In this document: positions 34,837 to 42,386 of the stretch, in pieces
How the letters are laid out: every line of letters begins with the position of its first letter
Numbering within the stretch: position 1 is the stretch's first letter
Program-made: the position numbers and the translations under genes
Notes under the pieces: generated by a model
Databases searched by the model: none
What the model saw: the letters and a program-made list of their open reading frames with translations, nothing else
Told to the model about the DNA's origin: nothing
Assembly (NCBI GenBank): GCA_035760645.1
Contig: DASTSO010000040.1
Location: 1-57,752 of the forward strand
Length of the DNA: 57,752 nt
Direction of reading: 5' to 3'
Origin: DASSTY01 sp035760645
GTDB taxonomy: Bacteria > Gemmatimonadota > Gemmatimonadetes > Gemmatimonadales > GWC2-71-9

Positions 34837-34909
34837 GGGTGGAGGTAAGGTATCCCGAGCCGCCGGAAAGGCGTAGCACCGCGGATCGCCCCGCGGGGAC
34901 GCTTCGTGG

Positions 34910-35392
34910 CTACGGTCTTCCGGCCTCCGCCACCACTCGCATCCCGCGCTCGAGCGTCTGCTTGACGGGACACCGGTCGGCGATCTGCAGCAGACGCGCG
35001 CGCTGCTCGTCGGTGAGGGGGCCGGTGAGCACCACCCGTCGCGCGATGTGCGCGAGGCCTACCGGCTCGGTCTCGCACCGCTCGCAGTCCAGCTCGTGCG
35101 AGCGGGCGGTGCGGAGCCGCACCTCCGCCCCCTCGAGCGGCCAGCCCTTGCGGTCGGCGTACATGCGGAGCGTGATCACGGTGCAGCCACCCAGCGCGGC
35201 GAGCAGGAGCTCGTAGGGCGTGGGCCCCGCGTCGGTGCCGCCCACCCGCGCCGGCTCGTCGGCCACGAGGGCGTGGCCGCGGGCGGCCAGCTCCGTCCGG
35301 AAGCCGCGCGGGCCGATGCTGGCGACGACCCATTCGCCGGCCTCGTCGTCGGGCTCGCCCATCGAGGGCGACATGTTCTGCGGGCTCGTCAT
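34910..35392 (-). CDS. OsmC/Ohr-family protein
   Basis: The 160-residue product starts at ATG 35392 after a GAGGAGG site. It has the OsmC pattern: GGTDAGPTPYELLLAALGGCTVITL with the first redox Cys, and ADRCPVKQTLERG with the second. OsmC and Ohr proteins reduce organic hydroperoxides with these two cysteines. The extra pair of Cys in ELDCERCETEP is not part of the classic active site and resembles a metal-binding knuckle. It is third in a unit with the zinc-finger and DUF5996 genes. Confidence 0.9.
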   Translation of the reverse strand: MTSPQNMSPSMGEPDDEAGEWVVASIGPRGFRTELAARGHALVADEPARVGGTDAGPTPYELLLAALGGCTVITLRMYADRKGWPLEGAEVRLRTARSHELDCERCETEPVGLAHIARRVVLTGPLTDEQRARLLQIADRCPVKQTLERGMRVVAEAGRP

Positions 35393-35402
35393 GCACGCCT
35401 CC

Positions 35403-36326
35403 TCAGGGCCACGCCGTCCGCGGCCGGTCGAGCCGCGCGCGGTCCCAGCCGGCGAGTTCGGCCGCGGCATCGTAGGTGGACTGGGCGAACTCGAGCAGCG
35501 CCGCCTCGGGCTCGTGCGCGCGGCGCACCGCCTCGTAGGGAAGGACGAACTCGCGCAGCGTCGCATCGTACGCCGCGTCGCCCGGGCGCAGCGGGTGCGC
35601 CGCGTAGCCGGCCGGCTCGGGATAGGCGTAGGCGTAGAACGCCGGCTCCGCCACCGCGCCGCCGCCCGGCCAGAAGCCGCAGCTGCTGCACTCGCAGGAA
35701 TAGGCCTCGACCATCACGTAGTCCGGGCAGTTCGGCGCGCCGCCCGGATGCTCCGGCGCCGGCCGGCCCGAGAACCGGGTCGTGGCGAGATCGAAGCTCC
35801 CCCAGAAGAAGTGGACCGGGCTCTGCTTCCCCTGGAACCGGCCGCGGAAGCGCTCCAGCACGCGCGTCGTCGCGAGGAGAATCCGCCAGCAGCGCTGCGC
35901 GGCGTCCGCGTCGTAGGCCGCGTGCGTCCGGTCCTCGGCGAACGGGATGGCGGTCTCGACCTCGACGGGCACGGGGTGGAGGCGCGCCTCGATGCCGAGG
36001 TCGCGCAGCGTCGCGCGCCAGGCGGCGTAGAACTCCGCGACCGGCTGCGGCGCGAGCGGGATCGCCCGCGTCGCGCCGTCGCTCGTGCGCACGTGGAGCC
36101 GGTGGTCGAGGAAGTCGAACTCGGCGGCGAACGTCCGCGCGCCGCACGGCACCGCCGAGGTGGTGAGGCCGCGGGGCGACAGGTAGAGCGGCACTTGCCA
36201 CCAGTGGTTCTGCATCGGCGCGAGGGCGAGCCGGGTCTTCCCCACGATCTGCGTCCACATATGGAGCGTGTCGTAGGTGTCCTGCCACGCCGCGAGCGGG
36301 AGCGGCGGCCAGACCTCGGCGGCCAT
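35403..36326 (-). CDS. DUF5996 family protein
   Basis: The 307-residue protein fits the DUF5996 family: an N-terminal WQDTYDTLHMWTQIVGK, then RLALAPMQNHWWQVPLYLS, and VHFFWGSFDLATTRFSGR. No reaction is known for the family. A cysteine-rich motif, SCECSSCGFWPGG, lies near residue 225 and could bind metal. It has no signal peptide or membrane segment. Its ATG overlaps the stop of the zinc-finger gene (TGATG) and OsmC follows 10 bases later, so the three are co-transcribed and probably work in one stress response. Confidence 0.78.
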   Translation of the reverse strand: MAAEVWPPLPLAAWQDTYDTLHMWTQIVGKTRLALAPMQNHWWQVPLYLSPRGLTTSAVPCGARTFAAEFDFLDHRLHVRTSDGATRAIPLAPQPVAEFYAAWRATLRDLGIEARLHPVPVEVETAIPFAEDRTHAAYDADAAQRCWRILLATTRVLERFRGRFQGKQSPVHFFWGSFDLATTRFSGRPAPEHPGGAPNCPDYVMVEAYSCECSSCGFWPGGGAVAEPAFYAYAYPEPAGYAAHPLRPGDAAYDATLREFVLPYEAVRRAHEPEAALLEFAQSTYDAAAELAGWDRARLDRPRTAWP

Positions 36327-36610
36327 CAGTGCAGCGGCGCGGGGGCCGGCTCGAACATCACCTCGTCCACGTAGCACCAGCCCCAGTCCTCGCCGGGCTG
36401 GAAGCTGCGGATGATCGGGTGCCGGGTCTGGTGGAAGTGCGCCGTCGCGTGCTTCCCCTGCGACTGGTCGCAGCAGCCGACGTGGCCGCACTCCAGGCAG
36501 AGCCGGAGGTGCACCCAGCGCATCCCCAGCTTGAGGCACTCCTCGCAGCCGTTCGGCGTGCGGGGGGTGACGTCCCGCACTTCGTCGAGGTGGGTGCAGC
36601 GTGCGGCCAT
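36326..36610 (-). CDS. UBP-type zinc-finger protein
   Basis: This 94-residue protein is almost wholly a ZnF-UBP domain: CTHLDEV, CEECLKLGMRWVHLRLCLECGHVGCCD, and HATAHFHQTRHPII supply the Cys/His ligand set, followed by the WGWCYVDEVMF strand. In eukaryotes this domain binds the free C-terminus of ubiquitin; bacterial copies have no known ligand. It starts at ATG 36610 after GGAGGGACCC and overlaps DUF5996 by one base. As first gene of the unit it may be a regulator or a metal/peptide-binding partner. Confidence 0.85.
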   Translation of the reverse strand: MAARCTHLDEVRDVTPRTPNGCEECLKLGMRWVHLRLCLECGHVGCCDQSQGKHATAHFHQTRHPIIRSFQPGEDWGWCYVDEVMFEPAPAPLH

Positions 36611-36631
36611 GGGTCCCTCCCTGCGGGTGAT

Positions 36632-36654
36632 GGTTCCCACGGTGGGACGGAACC
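36632..36654. promoter_or_regulatory. Palindromic operator-like site upstream of the zinc-finger operon
   Basis: GGTTCCCAC (36632-36640) and GTGGGA plus AACC (36642-36654, with a CGG insertion) form an interrupted dyad 21 bases before the zinc-finger ATG. Position fits a repressor operator. Confidence 0.35.
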
Positions 36655-36713
36655 GCCGGCGCGTCAAGCAGGCGAGCGCGCGAGCCGGCCCCGGCGCGGC
36701 CGGCGCCTGCGCA

Positions 36714-36880
36714 CGAGTCGGCCCCTGAAGGGGCCACTCGGCCTGCGAGCCCTGAAGGGCTCTCCGAGGCAGCGGCGCGCCGTGCGCTCACCGGCGCCCG
36801 AGTTCTCGCAGCGGAGCCCTGCGCCCGCACAGGGCCCTTCAGGGGCCTCCGGCCGAGCGGCGGCTTCAGCCGCCGACTCG
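36714..36880. repeat. Inverted pair of 49-base two-hairpin units with compensatory changes
   Basis: Unit A (36714-36762) and the reverse complement of unit B (36832-36880) align over 49 bases without gaps, 39 identical. Each unit folds into two hairpins with a TGAA tetraloop (stems GGCCCC and GAGCCC in A). In the first hairpin the paired CC/GG of A is GG/CC in B, so pairing is kept though bases changed. This fills most of the 359-base gap between the zinc-finger and LLM genes; no gene is seen there. It resembles REP/REPIN-type dispersed hairpin elements. Confidence 0.75.
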
Positions 36881-36926
36881 CAGCCGCCGCCTCGCAGCCG
36901 CCGCCTCGCAGCCGCCGACGCGCAGC
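36871..36926. repeat. Four 14-bp tandem repeats
   Basis: CGCCG[A/C]CTCGCAGC occurs four times in tandem (36871, 36885, 36899, 36913; the last copy has one further change) plus a partial fifth. It begins inside the right-hand hairpin unit and ends 44 bases before the LLM gene stop. It is too short and spacer-less for CRISPR. Confidence 0.9.
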
Positions 36927-36969
36927 CGCCGACTACCCGTCGCGCGCCGCATCGCCGCCGCGCCCGCCC

Positions 36970-38004
36970 TCAGCCCCCCACCGCCCGCCGCACCGCCGGC
37001 GCCACCACCGTCCCCAGCAGCTCGATCGAGCGCAGCACCTCCGCGTGCGGCATCGAGCCGACGGTCATCTGCATCAGGAAGCGCTGGTGCCGGAAGAGCT
37101 CGTGCTCGAAGAGGATCTTGTCGATCACCTCCTGCGGGTCGCCGACGAGGAGCGCGCCGCGCGGCGCGCGCTCGGCGTCGAAGCGGGCCCGCGTCGGCGG
37201 CGGCCAGCCGCGCTCGCGCCCGATCCGGCCCATCATGTCGAGATAGGGCGGCCAGGCCGCCTCGGCCGCGGCCTGCGCGGTGTCGGCCACGAAGCCGTGC
37301 GAGTTGATGCTCACCGGGAGCGTCGCCGGGTCGTGCCCCGCCTCGCGCGCGCTCGCGCGGTAGAGCTCCACGAGCGGCGCGAAGCGCTCGGGCATCCCGC
37401 CGATGATGGCGAGCGCCATCGGGAGCCCCAGCCGGCCGGCCCGTACGACCGACTGCGGCGTGCCGCCCACGGCGATCCACACCGGCAGCGGCTCCTGCAC
37501 CGGCCGCGGATGCACCGCGAGCCCGCGGAGCGCCGGCCGGTGTCGCCCGCTCCAGGTGATGCGCTCCTGCTCGCGCAGCGCGAGCAGCAGATCGAGCTTC
37601 TCCTCGAAGAGCGCGTCGTAGTCCTCGAGGTCGTAGCCGAAGAGCGGAAACGACTCGATGAACGAGCCCCGCCCCGCCATGATCTCCGCCCGGCCGCCCG
37701 AGAGGAGGTCGAGGGTGGCGAAGTCCTGGAAGACGCGCACCGGGTCGTCCGAGCTGAGCACGGTGACGGCGCTCGTGAGACGGATGCGCGTCGTGCGCGC
37801 CGCCGCGGCCGCGAGCACCACGGCGGGAGCCGAGACGACGTAGTCGGGCCGGTGATGCTCGCCCACGCCGAAGACGTCGAGCCCCACCTGCTCGGCGAGC
37901 TCGATCTCCTCGAGCAGGTTTCGCAGCCGCTCCGCCGCGCTCACGCGCGCCCCGGTGCGCGGATCCGGGGTGCGCTCGGCGAAGGTGTAGATGCCGATCT
38001 CCAT
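36970..38004 (-). CDS. LLM-class flavin-dependent oxidoreductase
   Basis: The 344-residue protein has the luciferase-like barrel pattern: MEIGIYTFAERTPDP, AEQVGLDVFGVGEHHRPDY, the RIRLTSAVTVLSSDDPVRVFQDFATLDLLSGGRAEIMAGRG region (split here over two motifs), and PVWIAVGGTPQSV. Such enzymes use FMN or F420 for monooxygenation or reduction. No flavin reductase lies next to it. It starts 11 bases after the P-type ATPase stop and ends the five-gene minus-strand unit that begins at 45241. Confidence 0.9.
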   Translation of the reverse strand: MEIGIYTFAERTPDPRTGARVSAAERLRNLLEEIELAEQVGLDVFGVGEHHRPDYVVSAPAVVLAAAAARTTRIRLTSAVTVLSSDDPVRVFQDFATLDLLSGGRAEIMAGRGSFIESFPLFGYDLEDYDALFEEKLDLLLALREQERITWSGRHRPALRGLAVHPRPVQEPLPVWIAVGGTPQSVVRAGRLGLPMALAIIGGMPERFAPLVELYRASAREAGHDPATLPVSINSHGFVADTAQAAAEAAWPPYLDMMGRIGRERGWPPPTRARFDAERAPRGALLVGDPQEVIDKILFEHELFRHQRFLMQMTVGSMPHAEVLRSIELLGTVVAPAVRRAVGG

Positions 38005-38015
38005 GCGGGGTCCTT

Positions 38016-40817
38016 TCAGCGACCGGGAAGCAGGCGGACGAGGACGCGGCCGAGCTCGCGGAGCCAGAGCACCGTGCTCGCCACCGCCGTGCAGCGCCAC
38101 CAGTCGCCCGCCGTGAGCGGGACGGTGCCGAACGCCCGCTGCAGCCCCGGAAGGTAGACGACGAGGAGCTGCAGCAGTACGGAGAGGCCGATCGCCGCCC
38201 AGAGCCAGCGGTTGGCGAACAGCCCGACGAAGGCGCTCCGCGCCCCGGCCCGGGCGACGAGGACGTTGAAGAGCTGGAAGAGCATGAGCGTCGTGAACGC
38301 CATCGTCTGGCCATAGGCGAGGGTGCCCGCGCCCGGGACGAAGCCGCCCGGCAGCGCGGCGTCGAGCACCCAGAGCGTGCCGATGGCCATCACCAGGCCG
38401 ATGAGGACGATGTCGCGCCACATCCCGCCCGTGATCACCCGTTCGCCCGCCGGCCGCGGGGGGCGGCCCATCAGCCCCGGCTCGGCGGGCTCGACCCCCA
38501 GGGCGAGCGCGGGCGCGCCGTCGGTGACGAGGTTGATCCACAGGATCTGGGTGGCCAGGAGCGGCAGCACCACGCCGTGCTCCCCGGCGCGCAGCCCGAG
38601 CCGCGAGGCGAGGAGCACGCCGAAGAACATCGTCAGGACCTCGCCGATGTTGGACGACAGCAGGTAGCGCAGGAACTTCCGGATGTTGGCGAAGATCGCC
38701 CGCCCCTCCTCGACGGCGGCGACGATCGTGGCGAAGTCGTCGTCGGCGAGGACGAGGTCGGCCGCCTGCTTCGCGACGTCGGTGCCGGTGATGCCCATCG
38801 CCACGCCGATGTCGGCGCTGCGGAGCGCGGGGGCGTCGTTCACCCCGTCGCCCGTCATCGCGACCACGGCGCCGTCGTGGCGCAGCGCGCGCACGATGCG
38901 CAGTTTGTGCTCGGGATCGACGCGAGCGTAGACCGACACCTCCGCCGCGGCCCGGACGAGCGCCGCGTCGTCCAGCGCCGCCAGCTCCGCGCCGGTGAGC
39001 GTGCGGCCGTCCGCGCTGATCCCGAGCTCCCGCGCGATCACGGCCGCCGTGCGCGGATGGTCGCCCGTGATCATGAGCGGGCGGATCCCCGCGCCGCGGG
39101 CCCGGGCCACCGCCGCCTTCGCCTCGGGGCGCGGCGGGTCGAGCATCCCGATCAGCCCGGCGAAGACCAGGTCCTGCTCGATCCCCGCCGCCTCACCGGC
39201 CGCAGCATCGGCCGCGGGCTCTGCGCCTGCGCCGAACGCCACGCCGAGCGTGCGGAGCGCCTCGCCCGCCAGGGCCTCGTTGCAGGCGCGGATCGCGTCG
39301 CGCCGCTCGGGCGTCAGCGGCCGGGGCGTGTCGCCCACCAGCTCCTGCGTACAGCGCGCGAGCAGCACGTCCGGCGCCCCCTTCGTGAAGACGACGAGCC
39401 GGTCGGCGCGCGCGGTGTCCCGGTGCACCGTGCTCATCAGCTTGCGCTCGGCCGAGAACGGTACCTCGCCGACCCGCGGGAGCCGGGCGGCGAGCCCGGC
39501 GCGCTCGAGGCCCGCCTTTCGCGCGGCGACGAGGAGGGCGCCCTCGGTCGGATCACCCTGCACCGTCCAGCGGCCGTCCTGCTCCTGCACGGCGGCGTTG
39601 TTGGCGCGGTCGGCCACGGCGAGCGCGCGCTCGAGCTCGGTGCGCAGCGGCCCCTCGATGGCGCCACCGCCCTCCCGCTCGACCGCGCCGGCCGGCACGT
39701 AGCCCGAGCCGCCGAACGTCACCCGCCCGCTCGCGGTGACCACGACGCGCACGGTCATCTCGTTCTTCGTGAGCGTGCCGGTCTTGTCGGAGGCGATGAC
39801 GCTCGCCGAGCCCAGCGTCTCGACCGCCGCGAGCCGCCGCACGATGGCGCGGCGCCGCGCCATGCGCTGCACGCCGAGGGCGAGGACCGCCGTCACCACC
39901 GCCGGAAGCCCCTCGGGCACTGCCGCCACCGCGAGCGCCACGCCGAGGATGAGCACGTCCACCAGCGCCGCCAGCCCGCGCACGTGCTCGACCAGGATGA
40001 TGGTCGCGATCATCACGACCGCGATGGCGATCACGATCGCGCCGAGGAGCCGGCCCGTGCGGTCCAGCTCCCGTTGCAGCGGCGTCGCCTCCTCGGGCGT
40101 CGCGTGCAGGAGGCCGGCGATGCGCCCCATCTCGGTGCGCCCGCCGGTGGCGGTCACGAGCGCCCGCCCGTGACCGTAGGTCGCGGCGGTGCCGCTGTAC
40201 ACCATGTCGCGACGGTCGCCGAGGGCGGCGGCCCCGGCGACCGCGGCCGTGCCCTTCGTCACCGGAAGGCTCTCGCCCGTGAGCGCCGCCTCGGCGGTCT
40301 GCAGCGCCGCGACCTCGACCAGGCGCGCGTCGGCCGGGATCGTGTCGCCTTCCTCGATCTGGACGAGATCGCCCACGACCAGCTCGGCGGCGGGCACGCG
40401 CCGGCGGGTGCCGGCCCGGATCACCGTCGCCTCCGTCGCGGCCATTGCGCGCAGTGCCGCGACCGCCGCCTCGGCGCGCTGCTCCTGGATGAAGCCCAGG
40501 GCCGCGTTGAGCAGCACGACGGCGAGGATCGCGAGCGCCTCGTAGGGGACCGCCGTCTCGCGCTCCCAGGCCCAGATGCCGACCGAGACCGCCGCGGCGA
40601 CGAGCAGGAGAAGGACGAGCACGTCCTGGAACTGGGCGAGGAAGCGTCGCCAGGCGGGCGTGGGCGGCTGGGCCGGGAGCTCGTTGCGCCCGTCGCGCGC
40701 GAGCCGGTCCCGCGCTTCGGCGTCGCTCAGGCCCTGCCGCGCGTCGGTCGCGAGCGCGGCCGCGACCTCCGCGACGCTCAGGCAGTGCGGCCGCGGCTCG
40801 TCGGCGGTGGCGCTCAC
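38016..40817 (-). CDS. P2A-type (SERCA/PMR-like) Ca2+-transporting P-type ATPase
   Basis: The 933-residue pump has an N-terminal Cation_ATPase_N domain, actuator TGESLPVTK, phosphorylation site DKTGTLTKNE (Asp near 344), and hinge TGDGVNDAPAL. The calcium-site residues of SERCA are retained: VAAVPEGLPAVV (M4), SSNIGEVLTMF (M5), and NLVTDGAPALALG (M6). So it probably expels Ca2+ (or Mn2+) from the cytoplasm. The start is GTG 40817, giving a GTGA overlap with the exporter stop; a much longer open frame upstream is only the shadow of that exporter. Confidence 0.95.
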   Translation of the reverse strand: MSATADEPRPHCLSVAEVAAALATDARQGLSDAEARDRLARDGRNELPAQPPTPAWRRFLAQFQDVLVLLLLVAAAVSVGIWAWERETAVPYEALAILAVVLLNAALGFIQEQRAEAAVAALRAMAATEATVIRAGTRRRVPAAELVVGDLVQIEEGDTIPADARLVEVAALQTAEAALTGESLPVTKGTAAVAGAAALGDRRDMVYSGTAATYGHGRALVTATGGRTEMGRIAGLLHATPEEATPLQRELDRTGRLLGAIVIAIAVVMIATIILVEHVRGLAALVDVLILGVALAVAAVPEGLPAVVTAVLALGVQRMARRRAIVRRLAAVETLGSASVIASDKTGTLTKNEMTVRVVVTASGRVTFGGSGYVPAGAVEREGGGAIEGPLRTELERALAVADRANNAAVQEQDGRWTVQGDPTEGALLVAARKAGLERAGLAARLPRVGEVPFSAERKLMSTVHRDTARADRLVVFTKGAPDVLLARCTQELVGDTPRPLTPERRDAIRACNEALAGEALRTLGVAFGAGAEPAADAAAGEAAGIEQDLVFAGLIGMLDPPRPEAKAAVARARGAGIRPLMITGDHPRTAAVIARELGISADGRTLTGAELAALDDAALVRAAAEVSVYARVDPEHKLRIVRALRHDGAVVAMTGDGVNDAPALRSADIGVAMGITGTDVAKQAADLVLADDDFATIVAAVEEGRAIFANIRKFLRYLLSSNIGEVLTMFFGVLLASRLGLRAGEHGVVLPLLATQILWINLVTDGAPALALGVEPAEPGLMGRPPRPAGERVITGGMWRDIVLIGLVMAIGTLWVLDAALPGGFVPGAGTLAYGQTMAFTTLMLFQLFNVLVARAGARSAFVGLFANRWLWAAIGLSVLLQLLVVYLPGLQRAFGTVPLTAGDWWRCTAVASTVLWLRELGRVLVRLLPGR

Positions 40818-42358
40818 TCCATCACCACCCCTTCGCCACCCGCGTGCGCCTCGCGCGGCAGCACCAGCACCAGCGGCCCCACCACGACGAACATCGCGGC
40901 CACCAGGAGGAAGATGTGGTTGTAGGCGAGCACCGTCGCCTGCGCCTCGACGCGGCGGTCGAGGATGGCGAGCGCCTCCTCGCGGGCGCGCGCCGCGTCG
41001 GCCCCGGCCGCGCGGGCCCGCCCGGTGAGGGCCTCGAGCTGCTGCTGCGCGATCCGCGGGCGCATGTCCTCGACCAGCACCGCATGGTAGGTCGCCTGGG
41101 TGTGCGTGAGCAGCGTGGCCGCCAGCGCGATGCCGATGCTCCCCATCACCTGCCGCACCACGTTGTAGAGCCCGGTCGCGGCCGTCATCCGCTCCTTCGG
41201 GATGGTGGCGAGTGCGGCCGTGCTGAGGGCGGCGAAGAGGAGGCTGAAGCCCACGCCCTGCCAGACCTGCGGCCACACGAGGTCCCAGAAGCCGATGTCG
41301 GTCGTGAGGCGGGCGAGGTCCCAGTAGCCGAACGCGGTGACGAGGAGGCCGGCCCCGACCATGAGCCGCGGGCCCGTCCAGTTGTAGAGCCGCCCGGCGA
41401 TCGGCATCGCGACGAGCATCGCCACGCTCCGGGGCATGAGCGCGAGCCCCGAATCCATGGCGGTGTAGCCCAGGAGGTTCTGCAGGAAGAGCGGCAGGAT
41501 GAAGAGGACCCCGCTCAGCCCCGCCCCCATCACGCCGCCCAGCAGGGTGGCGGCGCTGAAGCGCACGTTGCCCAGGATCGAGAGGTCCACCGCCGGCCGC
41601 CGGGTCGTGAGCTCGCGCCAGACGAAGAGGACGAGCCCCACGGCGGCGAGTACGGCGAGGCGGGTGATGAAGCGCGACTGGAACCAGTCCTCCCGCTCGC
41701 CCTCCTCGAGCATGAGCTGCAGGGCGCCGAGCCCCACGATCATGTAGCCGAGCCCGGCGAAGTCGATCGGCGCCTTCGAGCGCTCGAGGTAGGGCGGGTC
41801 CTCGAGGACGCGCTGGACCATGACGAGGTTGATCGCGCCGATCGGGACGTTGATGAAGAAGACCCAGGGCCAGGAGTACTGGTCGGTGAGCCAGCCGCCC
41901 AGCGTCGGGCCGATCGCCGGAGCGAGGACGACGCCCATCCCGTAGACGCCCATCGCGAGCCCCTGCTCCTCGACCGGGAAGCTCTCGCGCAGCACCGCCT
42001 GGGGCACGGTGATCAGCACGCCCCCGGCGAGGCCCTGCAGCATGCGGAAGGCGACCATCGTGTGGAGGCTGCCCGCGATCCCGCAGAGCATCGAGGCCGC
42101 GGTGAAGACGGCGATGGCGAGCATGTAGAGCCGCTTCCGCCCCACCCGCGCGCTCAGCATCCCGACGATCGGCATGACGAGCACGTTGGCGAGGATGTAG
42201 CCCGTCACCACCCAGGTGATCTCCTCGATCGTCGCCCCGAGGTTGCCCGCCATGTCGGGCAGGGCCACGTTCACGATGCTCGAGTCGAGGACCGCCATGA
42301 TGTTGCCGATCATGACGGTGCCCGCGATCACCCACTTGTAGGCGCCGTGCTCGCTCAT
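40814..42358 (-). CDS. DHA2-family (EmrB/QacA-type) MFS drug exporter
   Basis: The 514-residue protein has about 14 hydrophobic helices. Family marks include the early IMAVLDSSIVNVALPDMA, the loop MLSARVGRKRLYM (MFS motif A) and a motif-C-like stretch LAPAIGPTLGGWLTD. DHA2 members export cationic and lipophilic compounds with proton antiport. It usually needs an HlyD-type adaptor (EmrA) to cross the outer membrane; none is adjacent. It lies 28 bases behind the pentahaem cytochrome and overlaps the P-ATPase by 4 bases. Confidence 0.92.
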   Translation of the reverse strand: MSEHGAYKWVIAGTVMIGNIMAVLDSSIVNVALPDMAGNLGATIEEITWVVTGYILANVLVMPIVGMLSARVGRKRLYMLAIAVFTAASMLCGIAGSLHTMVAFRMLQGLAGGVLITVPQAVLRESFPVEEQGLAMGVYGMGVVLAPAIGPTLGGWLTDQYSWPWVFFINVPIGAINLVMVQRVLEDPPYLERSKAPIDFAGLGYMIVGLGALQLMLEEGEREDWFQSRFITRLAVLAAVGLVLFVWRELTTRRPAVDLSILGNVRFSAATLLGGVMGAGLSGVLFILPLFLQNLLGYTAMDSGLALMPRSVAMLVAMPIAGRLYNWTGPRLMVGAGLLVTAFGYWDLARLTTDIGFWDLVWPQVWQGVGFSLLFAALSTAALATIPKERMTAATGLYNVVRQVMGSIGIALAATLLTHTQATYHAVLVEDMRPRIAQQQLEALTGRARAAGADAARAREEALAILDRRVEAQATVLAYNHIFLLVAAMFVVVGPLVLVLPREAHAGGEGVVME

Positions 42359-42386
42359 CCGCCGCCCGGCGCGTCCGCGGCCGCGC

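Noticed and set aside
31996..34848. A 950-codon plus-strand open frame opposite the large hybrid kinase
   Set aside because: It is rich in Arg, His, Gly and Glu with no domain pattern. It mirrors codon bias of the kinase on the other strand, a known effect of high GC.
36871..36926. Possible CRISPR array
   Set aside because: The 14-base units are contiguous without spacers and no cas gene is present.
38016..42335. An apparent 1439-residue protein extending the P-type ATPase upstream
   Set aside because: The extra 506 residues are an out-of-frame reading of the DHA2 exporter. The GTG at 40817 overlapping the exporter stop is the natural start.
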